Assembly (NCBI GenBank): GCA_000497125.2
Contig: CM035323.1
Span: 628,001-692,000, forward strand
DNA from: Spironucleus salmonicida
Taxonomy: Eukaryota > Fornicata > Diplomonadida > Hexamitidae
Reading direction: 5' to 3'
DNA length: 64,000 nucleotides
In this document: positions 46,138 to 58,025 of the stretch, piece by piece
Numbering within the stretch: position 1 is the stretch's first letter
How the letters are laid out: each line of letters begins with the position of its first letter
Notes under the pieces: generated by a model
The model's input: the letters and a program-made list of their open reading frames with translations, nothing else
The model's database searches: none
What the model was told of the DNA's origin: nothing
Program-made: the position numbers and the translations under genes

Positions 46138-49100
46138 TCACAGCATGGCCTCCTCGAGCAGTCTTTACACCTCTTCATACTGCTTCGCTAGTGCGTCCAT
46201 ATTGTCCAAATTAAGATGCTAAATGTCAATTTCTATAGGTTTAACTTAATTTTTGGTTATTTTCTGAGTCTGAGCATATCCATCATGGAAGTAGATAGGC
46301 TCTGTCTACTAGCACTGGTATTCTATCTATTATAGCGGCTTTTCGACCGTTTCATCCTCAGAAAGTAGCGAGTTATCGAAAATTGATCGGCTCTAGGAGT
46401 CTTGAGTCTGCTCGTCCGAATGGCTAACACTCGAGTTGTACATTCCTGGGTTCCGCAGGCTACTGCTTTTAGGAAACTGCGAGGTTGTTGCAAACGACAT
46501 TTTACGTTTTGGCTCTTTTGGGCATATTATTATATCTTTATCAATAGCTGATAGGATGCTATCGTTGAGATTGTTGTTGATATATGCAGCATCTATTACC
46601 TAATTGGTTGTATACATGTCATTTTAGTATACAACAGTAGAACTGCGATGTGATTTTTGTTTTAAAATTGGTATTGGATCTGGTAAGTCGTTACGATACA
46701 AGTTCATGGAAGCATTGAGCAGGTCCTGCCTCTGGGAGTTCATGGAAGCATTGAGCAGGTCCTGCCTCTGGGGGTTCATGGACTGGTTCGGGATATCCTG
46801 CCTCTGGGGGTTCATGGACTGGTTCGGGATATCCTGCCTCTGGGAGTTCATGGACTGGTTCGGGATATCCTGCCTCTGGGGGTTCATGGAAGCATTAAGC
46901 AGGTCCTGCCTCTGGGAGTTCATGGAAGCATTGAGCAGGTCCTGCCTCTGGGGGTTCATGGACTGGTTCGGGATATCCTGCCTCTGGGAGTTCATGGAAG
47001 CATTGAGCAGGTCCTGCCTCTGGGGGTTCATGGAAGCATTGAGCAGGTCCTGCCTCTGGGGGTTCATGGAAGCATTGAGCAGGTCCTGCCTCTGGGGGTT
47101 CATGGAAGCATTAAGCAGGTCCTGCCTCTGGGGGTTCATGGAAGCATTGAGCAGGTCCTGCCTCTGGGGGTTCATGGAAGCATTAAGCAGGTCCTGCCTC
47201 TGGGAGTTCATGGAAGCATTAAGCAGGTCCTGCCTCTGGGGGTTCATGGAAGCATTGAGCAGGTCCTGCCTCTGGGGGTTCATGGAAGCATTAAGCAGGT
47301 CCTGCCTCTGGGAGTTCATGGAAGCATTGAGCAGGTCCTGCCTCTGGGGGTTCATGGAAGCATTAAGCAGGTCCTGCCTCTGGGAGTTCATGGAAGCATT
47401 GAGCAGGTCCTGCCTCTGGGGGTTCATGGAAGCATTAAGCAGGTCCTGCCTCTGGGAGTTCATGGAAGCATTAAGCAGGTCCTGCCTCTGGGGGTTCATG
47501 GAAGCATTGAGCAGGTCCTGCCTCTGGGGGTTCATGGAAGCATTAAGCAGGTCCTGCCTCTGGGGGTTCATGGAAGCATTAAGCAGGTCCTGCCTCTGGG
47601 GGTTCATGGAAGCATTAAGCAGGTCCTGCCTCTGGGAGTTCATGGAAGCATTAAGCAGGTCCTGCCTCTGGGGGTTCATGGAAGCATTAAGCAGGTCCTG
47701 CCTCTGGGGGTTCATGGAAGCATTAAGCAGGTCCTGCCTCTGGGAGTTCATGGAAGCATTAAGCAGGTCCTGCCTCTGGGGGTTCATGGAAGCATTAAGC
47801 AGGTCCTGCCTCTGGGGGTTCATGGAAGCATTGAGCAGGTCCTGCCTCTGGGAGTTCATGGAAGCATTAAGCAGGTCCTGCCTCTGGGGGTTCATGGAAG
47901 CATTGAGCAGGTCCTGCCTCTGGGGGTTCATGGAAGCATTAAGCAGGTCCTGCCTCTGGGGGTTCATGGAAGCATTAAGCAGGTCCTGCCTCTGGGAGTT
48001 CATGGAAGCATTGAGCAGGTCCTGCCTCTGGGGGTTCATGGAAGCATTGAGCAGGTCCTGCCTCTGGGGGTTCATGGAAGCATTGAGCAGGTCCTGCCTC
48101 TGGGGGTTCATGGAAGCATTGAGCAGGTCCTGCCTCTGGGAGTTCATGGACTGGTTCTGGATATCCTGCCTCTGGGGGTTCATGGACTGGTTCTGGATAT
48201 CCTGCCTCTGGGAGTTCATGGAAGCATTAAGCAGGTCCTGCCTCTGGGAGTTCATGGACTGGTTCGGGATATCCTGCCTCTGGGGGTTCATGGACTGGTT
48301 CTGGATATCCTGCCTCTGGGAGTTCATGGAAGCATTAAGCAGGTCCTGCCTCTGGGAGTTCATGGACTGGTTCGGGATATCCTGCCTCTGGGAGTTCATG
48401 GAAGCATTAAGCAGGTCCTGCCTCTGGGGGTTCATGGACTGGTTCTGGATATCCTGCCTCTGGGAGTTCATGGAAGCATTAAGCAGGTCCTGCCTCTGGG
48501 AGTTCATGGACTGGTTCGGGATATCCTGCCTCTGGGAGTTCATGGAAGCATTAAGCAGGTCCTGCCTCTGGGGGTTCATGGACTGGTTCGGGATATCCTG
48601 CCTCTGGGGGTTCATGGACTGGTTCTGGATATCCTGCCTCTGGGAGTTCATGGAAGCATTAAGCAGGTCCTGCCTCTGGGAGTTCATGGACTGGTTCGGG
48701 ATATCCTGCCTCTGGGAGTTCATGGAAGCATTAAGCAGGTCCTGCCTCTGGGAGTTCATGGAAGCATTGAGCAGGTCCTGCCTCTGGGAGTTCATGGACT
48801 GGTTCTGGATATCCTGCCTCTGGGAGTTCATGGAAGCATTGAGCAGGTCCTGCCTCTGGGGGTTCATGGAAGCATTGAGCAGGTCCTGCCTCTGGGGGTT
48901 CATGGAAGCATTGAGCAGGTCCTGCCTCTGGGAGTTCATGGAAGCATTGAGCAGGTCCTGCCTCTGGGGGTTCATGGAAGCATTGAGCAGGTCCTGCCTC
49001 TGGGAGTTCATGGAAGCATTGAGCAGGTCCTGCCTCTGGGAGTTCATGGAAGCATTGAGCAGGTCCTGCCTCTGGGGGTTCATGGAAGCATTGAGCAGGT

Positions 49101-51234
49101 CCTGCCTCTGGGAGTTCATGGAAGCATTGAGCAGGTCCTGCCTCTGGGAGTTCATGGACTGGTTCGGGATATCCTGCCTCTGGGGGTTCATGGAAGCATT
49201 GAGCAGGTCCTGCCTCTGGGGGTTCATGGAAGCATTGAGCAGGTCCTGCCTCTGGGGGTTCATGGACTGGTTCGGGATATCCTGCCTCTGGGAGTTCATG
49301 GAAGCATTGAGCAGGTCCTGCCTCTGGGAGTTCATGGACTGGTTCGGGATATCCTGCCTCTGGGAGTTCATGGAAGCATTAAGCAGGTCCTGCCTCTGGG
49401 AGTTCATGGAAGCATTGAGCAGGTCCTGCCTCTGGGGGTTCATGGAAGCATTAAGCAGGTCCTGCCTCTGGGAGTTCATGGAAGCATTGAGCAGGTCCTG
49501 CCTCTGGGGGTTCATGGAAGCATTAAGCAGGTCCTGCCTCTGGGAGTTCATGGAAGCATTGAGCAGGTCCTGCCTCTGGGAGTTCATGGAAGCATTGAGC
49601 AGGTCCTGCCTCTGGGAGTTCATGGAAGCATTGAGCAGGTCCTGCCTCTGGGGGTTCATGGAAGCATTGAGCAGGTCCTGCCTCTGGGAGTTCATGGAAG
49701 CATTGAGCAGGTCCTGCCTCTGGGGGTTCATGGAAGCATTGAGCAGGTCCTGCCTCTGGGGGTTCATGGAAGCATTAAGCAGGTCCTGCCTCTGGGGGTT
49801 CATGGAAGCATTAAGCAGGTCCTGCCTCTGGGGGTTCATGGAAGCATTAAGCAGGTCCTGCCTCTGGGAGTTCATGGAAGCATTAAGCAGGTCCTGCCTC
49901 TGGGAGTTCATGGAAGCATTGAGCAGGTCCTGCCTCTGGGGGTTCATGGAAGCATTGAGCAGGTCCTGCCTCTGGGGGTTCATGGAAGCATTGAGCAGGT
50001 CCTGCCTCTGGGAGTTCATGGAAGCATTGAGCAGGTCCTGCCTCTGGGGGTTCATGGAAGCATTGAGCAGGTCCTGCCTCTGGGAGTTCATGGAAGCATT
50101 GAGCAGGTCCTGCCTCTGGGGGTTCATGGAAGCATTGAGCAGGTCCTGCCTCTGGGGGTTCATGGAAGCATTGAGCAGGTCCTGCCTCTGGGAGTTCATG
50201 GAAGCATTAAGCAGGTCCTGCCTCTGGGAGTTCATGGACTGGTTCGGGATATCCTGCCTCTGGGAGTTCATGGAAGCATTGAGCAGGTCCTGCCTCTGGG
50301 AGTTCATGGAAGCATTGAGCAGGTCCTGCCTCTGGGAGTTCATGGACTGGTTCGGGATATCTTATAAATTTTACAATTAAGAATTTCCTTACTCATATAT
50401 AAGATTTCCATATCTACTAGAAATATCATTCGGCTTAACATAATTATTAGTATATCCAAGTTCTTATGCTATATTATAGTTCTATTAAGTATAGTTTGAT
50501 AACTGTTCCTTATGATTTGTTGTCATCTTAGTTGAGAACTAAATATCTTTTACACTATTTCTCTAACCCATATGTTAATCGAATTATTATATTTGTTAAA
50601 CTAATGGAGTTAAATCACAATCCATGTCTATATTTCCAGGTTATTCAATTAACTCTTCCTAAACTCCTAATGTCTTTTCATTCAAGTTAACAATTTTATT
50701 ATTAAGGTTATCGATATACTAGCTTTATAGGTTCTTAATTTATTATTCAGCTAGAATTATTTACTATTAATTTGATTAAATTATATTAGAAGAGTTAATT
50801 TTTACAATAGTAGATTATGTCTGCAAATCATGATACGAATCGCTGAAAGCAAAATTTCGCTCAGCGCAATAATATCGATGTGGTTGTAATTATTTAAATA
50901 CATTTATTGCGTTATGTTATATAGAAGGTGATGGTATTAGTCGTTCACGATTTTTAATAAAGTCCTCTTTTTGAACCGCCTTGTTGCGCTGGATCTGCTG
51001 GCCGAGGCCGGAGGCTGCGTAGCGCTACCGCCAGGAGTTCGCTGAGTCCACGTGGGAGACCTTGCCGGGGGTGGGATAGGGCGCGTAGGCGAGGCTGCTC
51101 CGCCTGGGGTGCATTTTGGAGGACAGGAATTCTGGTATTGGGGGTATATAAGCGCCGTCTGGGAAGGAGTGGTCGCGGAGCACGCGGGTGGAGGGGTGCA
51201 GCTGGAGGCCCATGGGCACCCTGAGCCAGGCCAT
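46138..51234 (-). CDS. giant tandem-repeat protein, 1698 aa
   Basis: One TGA-free frame runs from 51234 to a TGA at 46138. It has four parts: a GC-rich N-terminus of about 95 residues (PEFLSSKMHPRRSSLAYAPY; KVSHVDSANSWRQRYAASGL); an AT-rich Asn/Gln-rich coiled-coil-like part of about 200 residues; 101 units of 12 residues; and a C-terminal part of about 190 residues with Ser-rich and Glu-rich segments ending LAKQYEEVQRLLEEAML. Upstream of 51234 the frame stays open without ATG, so I took this ATG; a second Met seven codons later is possible. The Gln/Asn/Arg/Asp-rich repeat suggests a soluble fibrous or scaffold protein, perhaps cytoskeletal. No signal peptide or membrane helix is apparent. 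Confidence 0.8.
46708..50343 (-). repeat. 36-bp coding minisatellite, 101 units
   Basis: 3636 bases made of 101 perfect-length 36-bp units, each coding for MN(S/P)QRQD followed by LLNAS, IPNQS or IQNQS. No unit has an indel. Variation is limited to a few positions: Ser/Pro at residue 3, a silent CTC/CTT Leu, and the five-residue ending. The six IQNQS units are confined to about 48.1-48.9 kb, where a pattern of four to five units repeats as a higher-order block. All Gln codons in the array are CAG. A degenerate unit follows at the C-terminal side (MNLYRNDLPDPI) and a half unit precedes it. Confidence 0.95.
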
Positions 51235-51420
51235 GCGGGTGAGCACCGACAGCCTCAAGAGCGCGGTGGACCCCAATCTGCGGGATCCAGCAAACACCCC
51301 ACGGCGACCCGATGGCGGGGGTGCAGTACACGCCCAGGGGAGGACCCAGCACAGTAAGGGACGGCCAGGACCTGCTCCACCAGGAAGCAGTACTGCGCAA
51401 CCAAACGAGAGATGAGACAC
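50950..51420 (-). repeat. GC-rich block shared with the 40.7 kb fragment
   Basis: 471 strongly GC-rich bases set in AT-rich surroundings, covering the N-terminal coding part of the repeat-protein gene and about 185 bases upstream of its ATG. A deleted copy lies at 40729-40922 on the opposite strand. Both copies end at the same points, so the block has been moved or copied as a unit. Confidence 0.8.
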
Positions 51421-51653
51421 GATGACTGTGCTATTAGTGAGGGGAGTTAGGTAACCACAAGTCTAACTTAGGGATTACAATATTATATACCAGAACTTTA
51501 AATATAAATTTGACTAAATGAATATATAAAATCTGTATACTAGGAAACAAACTACTAATTTATTGAATATATCAATTTGGTTAAATTATATAAGCTACAA
51601 ATTATTTCATACAACTAAACAATATTTATATTAACATAATATTAATCTTTAAA

Positions 51654-52982
51654 TCATTAAACTTTATCATTGATTGTATTGTCAGATAAATCAATTTAGA
51701 TTTCACCGCTCAATGCTGGTGTTTCTAACATATTTTCAATCTAATTTTCATTACCTTGTAATATTTTCTCTTATCTATTTTTGAGCTAAACAACTTTCGA
51801 ATTATTAGCTAGTTAAAATCTTGATTTTGTGTTAAAATTTTAGTCTATGATGTAATTTTCAAGTTTGTAATATTTTTCTCGTCTTTGTTTCCAATATAGG
51901 GTGATAATAATACCGGCACCAACTAGCGAAATCAAGAAACAAAGCAAAAAACCAATAGTTAGCGATTTAATATCTTTGCTAGTAAGCTTATTTATATTTT
52001 CACAGTCTCCATTAATTATGCTTAGACCATTTATACAAACGGCACATTTATCAACCTCACCGTCATCGCAGTACTTACAGTTCGGTACAAAGCCGCACGC
52101 CCCACATTTACCGGAAATTGTTAAAAGTTGTTGCGGCTAATCGCACCTGTCACAGTAGCCTTTTCGAATAGAATACCCATTTTCGCAGGTGCCGCAGAAA
52201 TCTACAGCGGAGCAGGTCACGCAGTTCGAGACGTCGCAGGTGAAGAAGTTCTCGCAGTTCACGCCCGAGTAGCCGCGGATGCACTGGCAGACCGTGCCGG
52301 TGGGGGCCCGTGTGATGGACCCCTTCAGGTTGCAGGGACCGAACTCGGTGCCGGTGATGGGCTGGCACTCGTCGATGTTGAGCTACTTGAAGCCCAGGGC
52401 GCAGGTCGTGTCGCACTTGTAGCCCTTGCGGGGCACCTGGCAGGCCGTGCAGCGGAAGTTGAGGGCGAGGTCGACGCCGCACTCCTTGCAGTTCGTCTCG
52501 GAGCAGGGCACGCACTTCTTCTTGTACTAGAAATACCCGTCGTGGCAGATCTCGCAGGTAGTCTTGTCGGCTTTCCGGCACTCCCTGCAGTTGTAGACCG
52601 TGCAGGCTGGAAGCGCTACGCAGTTGAAGTCGACGTTCAGCTCGACGCAGGGGCACGCGAAGTCCCACTTGCTGTTGAACTTGCAGGCACCGATGCCGTT
52701 GCAGGGGGCCGCTTCGGAGCAGCTGGTGGCCTGGCAGGCGATCACGTTGAACTGCTTCTGTCCGTGTGGGCATGCCGTGTCGCACTTCCAGCCGGTGAAT
52801 GGTGGAAGGCAGAACTGACAGCTCTGATCTGTTCCTATGAGGAAGCAGCCGTTGCAGTTTGGGTTGTCGGTGCAGAACCTGCAGATTCCATCGTCATCGA
52901 GCGCGTACTTGTCTTTGCATACGGTGCAGATGTCCTTGTCTGTCGGACAGGTTATACAGCTTGGATCGTTACAATTATTCAT
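51654..52982 (-). CDS. Cys-rich CXXC/EGF-like membrane protein, copy C, 442 aa
   Basis: The ectodomain is essentially the same as copy B's, starting MNNCNDPSCITCPTDKDICT, with CXXC and EGF-like motifs throughout and the same three TAG-coded Gln. Just past CGFVPNCKYCDDG it departs from B and goes on with its own membrane helix (SLTIGFLLCFLISLVGAGII, about 340-365) and a tail of about 78 residues. The tail matches copy A in length and layout: WKQRREKYYKLENY, then RFQLANNSKVV, and IDLSDNT near the end, against WKQKRNIYYKIENY, RFQFVNASKIF and IDLTESV in A. It is divergent from sulfatase copy 2. The stop TGA is at 51654. Confidence 0.88.
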
Positions 52983-54072
52983 TTTTAAATATAATTCCTT
53001 TTATATATTTTAGTAGTCTATACTTTAATGTTAGGTTTTAATCTTTATATATTACCTATTATATAAAAATAAATACTTTGTACCTAAGGTTTTCATTTAT
53101 CTCTCTTAATATTAATAAGAAATAAAAATTACAGTTCTATAAAAAACTAAAACAATCGTTATTATTTATTATTAAAAGTTAATAACAAAAATCAAAATAA
53201 ACAAATAGATTTAATGTGATATCATGTTATAATATTCTCATTTATTTTAACTTTTATTATTTAATCAGTAATTTAAATCCATTGACTTTATATTAAATTT
53301 ATTATAAAAATAATATAAGGTTGTAGATTATTTTACCTTCATGTATATAAACTATTACTTCAAAAGCTTCTTGTATAGGATTCCTGTCAAGTAAATATTA
53401 TTTTTTACTTATGAGCATAAAATTAATTTAATAATCACTTAAAAATTTTAAAATTATTTTATTTAGATTTCATTATTATTGTAGTGAAGCATATGTAAAG
53501 TATATTAATAAAAGCTCTTCTAATCCTATTAATTTATACTATTGTTTTTTTTAATTGATTTAATGATAATAACAAGCAGTTTATGGTTTTGAAAGGTTTA
53601 TTTTTTTCTGTAATTTTAAGGGAATTTTAAAATATTATAAAAATATTGTAAAAAATTTATAATACTTAAAAATGCTAAATCATTTTACATAAAAAATTTA
53701 AGTTATTCATACTATGCAAAACTTACTTAATGGAATTTAGTTTACTTATATTATTAAACATTGCTCAGAAAAATACTTCAACTATTTAGCATTAAAACAT
53801 ATCATTTTATAAAATTAATTATGATGTAGAATTTTTTGCAATAATAGCGTCATTAGCAATAGAATGATATTTATATAGCGTTTTTGATTTCATCCAACAT
53901 ATATTTTACATAAGTATTACATAAAAGTTTATTATTTGCTATAAAGTACTGATTTATTTTGTATTCGAAAATTAAATATATTTAATTAATAATTAAATAT
54001 AGCACTGTTATTAGGATGATTTTACTAAAAATAATATTAATTTGACCTAAATAAAATGATATACTATTGAAA
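52983..54072. promoter_or_regulatory. duplicated divergent spacer, right arm
   Basis: Near-identical reverse copy of 28443-29534, between the starts of Cys-rich protein C and sulfatase copy 2. A few single-base differences lie close to the Cys-rich start codon. No gene inside. Confidence 0.5.
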
Positions 54073-55921
54073 ATGTTAAAATTTTATTATGCATATGCTA
54101 TTTACTTTATCTATAATCGTATTGTGTCCGCTGCATTGTTTTTTTTGATAATTCGTACGGAGAACATCATTCTGTTGGTAATTTATGGCTATATCCACTC
54201 CTACTGTCAATATTTCTTCTACACTGCTGTTTCTATGAGGTTTTTTGCAGATTGGGGCTAGTTTTGTCTTAAAGTGCAGCATTCAACCAGTATTTACTTA
54301 CATGATTGTGTTAACTATTCTGGCTATCCACTCATTCTACATGGCTTTCTATGCAATGAATGTAGGCAGTTTGCTTATGTTAACACATAGTTATTTCAAA
54401 ACATACGCTGGTTCGGTAAGCGTGTTTAAGGATAATACGGTTACTAACCTGAAGTAGGTAACCATTTAGAAGCTGAACAACATATTCGACCTTATTGTGT
54501 AGGAAATTATCGATGCTAAATTCATCATAATTTTATACAATGCGGTTATAGGCTTTGCGGTCGTATCTGCTAGCGCTATAGTTTACATTTACTGGAAGTA
54601 GGTTTTTTAAAGCTTCAGACGACACCATAAAAACCCACGAAAATATTGATTATCATACATTGATGCGTTAATTGGTATAGGAGCACTCACATACAGAGTT
54701 CTCTTTTGCACGTTCTTCGCCAATACTGGCCAAGACTCAAGGATAGTAGAGTCCGCACCAGCCAACTGGTACCTCTGGAAATCACTGTCCACGTACAAGA
54801 TAAACGAGAATAGGCTATAGTCTCTGATTAGGGAAGAGCATTCGATGCCCCAGATTCTAAAGGACATATTCTATATTGACAATCGTGACGTAATACAATT
54901 TCCGTACTTCGTTGACTCCCGGGACGTTTATTGTAAATTTAGCGAATGCGAAGAGGAGGTAATGGCAGAATAAATGGTCGCTAAACAGGATATGCCCAAT
55001 AGCGTTCTCGTGATGATAGGGTCGTTTTCGGCCAATCTGCTCCTGTTGAAAGACTAGGACTTCTCGGAAGAGCAAAACGGAGGAGCCTTCAACGCAACCA
55101 CCATGCCGAATTTGGCCAGATTGAACGAGCTTGGCTCCACCAATATCGGGGTAAACTTCCCTGGCGGCCCCACCATTCTCGGCTGGTTCGGCATCGAGAC
55201 GGGGAATTTCCCCATCCGGCACGGAATCGGCATCACGTAGCAGCGTGGCAAGGATCACCTCACTCTAGCAAAGTTCTTTAATTATTTGGGCTACACGACC
55301 GCTTACACTTCGTCTGCCCCTCCAGAGTTCGATGCCAAGCATAACATACTGTACAATGGAGATTTCGAGAATGCGCAGTATTGCTGTCCCACCAAGGCCC
55401 CTTGGTTTGAGAACTTCACAAATTCAGACTGGGACGCGGATAGAATTACAAAGGATCAGTTTGAGCTCCAAATTTAGAATATTTCGACGCATTTCTTCGC
55501 GAACTGGTTCACTATTGACACGCACTCAAGCTAGTAGGTCTTCGACCAGCCTCAGTACTACGACGAAACGATAAGCCCTAAGTATGTCAAAATGACCAAC
55601 TATTTCGACAAGTAGCTCGGGAAGCTGGTTGCCTTCCTGAAGGGCAATCACTCCAACGCTATCATAGTGGTGATGGACGATCACGACCAGCGATACGCAA
55701 TTTCTCCATCGATGTGTTCGGGATGGGACACCGAATGCGCTAACAAGGCTGTCAGCGAAGACTATTTTGGAACTACCACTACTGAAGCATACATCGGGGA
55801 GGACAGTGCGCTACAGTAGCAGTTTAACCTGAATAAATCTACAATAAATTTTCTGACACGAATTCCTTCTTTCTGGCCTTTTAGCGGCAACTTACACGCT
55901 ACCTAAAGGTGCCGTTGGTGA
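54073..55921 (+). pseudogene. LtaS/sulfatase-like gene, copy 2, frameshifted
   Basis: Nearly identical to copy 1 but two bases shorter between the same start and stop. One T is lost from a run of seven near 54240 and one A from a run of four near 54272, so the frame set by the ATG at 54073 does not reach the catalytic domain. The downstream frame is open from about 54245 to the TGA at 55919 and keeps the landmarks (LAKFFNYLGYT, VVMDDHDQRY). It could be translated only from an internal Met such as the one near 54300, which would drop the first membrane helices. Both changes are in short homopolymers, so a sequencing or assembly error must also be considered. Confidence 0.65.
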
Positions 55922-56394
55922 CGAAGCGTGTACCAACACCCGGATCTCTTACTCACAAAATTATCGAGCATCTGTCCACTAACATCACCAGAAGCTACTT
56001 TACGACTATTCTAAACGCTAGTAGTTCACGTGCTCGATAACCTGCCGGATTTTCAACAATTCTACTTAGTTTATAAATCAACGTCCAAAATATATCTCTA
56101 CTGATGACCTCGTGTCAGCTAAGAGAATGATAAGGGTAAGAAATTCCATCTCTGCATAGAAACTCATGTGGAGCGATGAGTTCAACTGTCAGTTAGACGC
56201 GTGCATGCTCCCTAATTTCAACAGAATATTCGCGCCTGACTACTACATTGCGATGCTGGTGCACATAGGTATCCCAACGTGTCTCTGTAGTTTCAGTATT
56301 ATATCGAGCATTGCTTACTCACAAGTCGAGAAATCATAGCATCCAGCAGCTAAGAAGTTTATTTAATTATTGTTGTAAAGGAATTAAAGCTAAG
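55922..56394 (+). other. coding-like remnant downstream of sulfatase copy 2
   Basis: After the TGA the same frame stays open for about 60 codons (including VLDNLPDFQQFYLVYKSTSK) and then meets two TGA in a row. A second register then reads LMWSDEFNCQ-like sequence (MWSDEFNCQLDACMLPNFNR) to the end of the arm. The same is found in the left arm (26099-26591). It may be the worn C-terminal part of the enzyme or of a fused gene, broken before the duplication. Confidence 0.4.
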
Positions 56395-56821
56395 ATGATA
56401 CTTAACTTATATGAGTTATTAGAGAATTATTAAGATGAATTTACTGAATTAAATATTTTCACAAAAGAGATATTTTATTAATTAGGACTAAACAATAGTT
56501 ACTTCAATAAAAAAGACTTGCTTAAAACTATATTCTTTCATGTAGAACTCTAATGAATTATTTATAAGTAATATATTAGATTTTATAAATTGTTACTTAC
56601 TTCACAAGGAAATAATTTCACTGCTAAGTATACATTTTTTCTAATTAGTGAAGAAAACGTTTTTACCATTTAATGCTTTATTACCATATAACTCAGTTTA
56701 TTATAGTATTTTTAGAGAATTTCATCCTTTCTAATTTCTCATATTGGAGTATAAATCAATTTTTCATTATTTCGATCATAATTAATTTCGGTCAAATTCT
56801 CAATACTTATTATTGTTATGA
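56395..56821 (+). pseudogene. possible decayed gene starting at the arm boundary
   Basis: A frame from ATG 56395 reads 53 codons (MILNLYELLENYQDEFTELN) to a TGA, after which a shifted register continues about 90 codons (NELFISNILDFINCYLLHKE) to TGA 56819. The first 20 bases belong to the duplicated arm; the left arm has AAG instead of this ATG. It may be one gene with a frameshift, or chance. Confidence 0.28.
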
Positions 56822-57266
56822 TAATGTTAAAAAATATTTTCTTATAATGGACTCAATACATAGTATACAAATTACTAAATATTTGTAGTTAAAAAATCAA
56901 ACAAAAAATAAATTTGGTTATTGATATTCATTCTTTATTGTGGTTGGATATAAAGATCTATACATTTTTAAATCTAGCAATATCTTAGGAATTACTAATA
57001 ATAAATAATTAAACAGCTTTTATAATTAAATAAATGCATGTAATTATTTTTCCATTCTATTTCATATATTAAATATTACTTATTATTTTGTAACTATAAA
57101 GTAAGGAAACTTAAAGAAGCTGAATTTATAATTTGCTTCATAGAATTTCTACTATTCATTTTTATTATAAATAAAAATTAGTAAAACTTTGTTTTTATAA
57201 TTTACTAAAAAGCATTTTATCCATTATAATATATTAATAAGCATTGATTAATCTATCAATATTAAA
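56822..57266. other. AT-rich spacer, nothing found
   Basis: About 445 bases upstream of the 252-residue gene; no convincing frame. Confidence 0.4.
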
Positions 57267-58025
57267 ATGAGTTTACTATTCTCTAAAAGTTTCTTGTAAG
57301 AAACTTAGAATTAATCTACAAATAGCTTAACTAAGTCTTAACGGTCAAGGTCTATGTTAATATCTAATTCGTTTAAATCATCTATAGTAACAAACTAAAA
57401 CAACATTTTGTCATCTATTTTCTAAAAAAATTAGCCTTGTAAATTGAATAATTAAACATCATTTCAAATTCCACTAGTATAAAATAATCATAATATTGAA
57501 TTCAAAACTCCACGTTATTTATCTACACGATAATAACCAACAAATTTTAGACAGCAGATTCAGATAAATACTACTCTACGCTCATAAGTATAAGTATTTA
57601 AAATGATTGATTGCAATAATTATCAGGTTTTATTTGCATAAGCTATTTAAAATGGTATGTATGATTTTCTCAAAAAACTATACCCAATATTTAAGAAAGA
57701 GAAAGCAAAAAGTTTTAAACTAGACTAGAAAGTATTAGATAATTTATCTATCTTATTTCTTAAAAATCATTTAAATACAAGAATTTTAAGATCAGAAAAC
57801 TGTATTTTGTAAAAATGTGCAGAGGAAGCACTTACAGAATATATCCTAGAAATGTAGCTTATTTTTGGAGATTTTGGACTTTCTATTGTACGAGAAATAG
57901 AAGTAATAAAATACTAAAATTAATAAGGTGGATTGTGCTAGTTTTATATTAATGATAGTCGAATATCAAAATAATTTTTGAACGATGTAAATAACGCAAT
58001 TATTTGTGCTATTTCAAAAGATTGA
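57267..58025 (+). CDS. hypothetical 252-aa protein
   Basis: The frame runs from ATG 57267 to TGA 58023. The first ~110 residues are Ser/Asn/Gln/Thr-rich and probably disordered (for example KSQRSRSMLISNSFKSSIVT). From about residue 113 the protein becomes helical and charged (MYDFLKKLYPIFKKEKAKSF; EEALTEYILEMQLIFGDFGL) and ends with SKQFLNDVNNAIICAISKD. An internal Met at 57603 marks the start of the ordered part and could be an alternative start. The layout, a disordered tail followed by a helical domain, fits a regulatory or structural protein, but no family was recognised. Confidence 0.6.

Larger units (their letters stand above)
52077..56414 (-). repeat. right arm of the ~4.34 kb inverted duplication
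   Basis: Reverse-complement partner of 26099-30440, four bases shorter by net indels. It contains the ectodomain part of Cys-rich protein C, the shared 1.09 kb spacer and sulfatase copy 2. The inner edge lies inside the Cys-rich gene and the outer edge in noncoding sequence just past the sulfatase remnant. Confidence 0.9.

Noticed and set aside
46708-50343. CRISPR-like regular array
   Set aside because: There are no unique spacers; every unit is a coding 36-mer in frame within a eukaryotic gene.
46706-50380. 1224-codon open frame on the plus strand across the repeat array
   Set aside because: It is the mirror of the tandem repeat. The minus-strand frame extends far beyond the array on both sides into non-repetitive coding sequence, while the plus-strand frame is confined to it.
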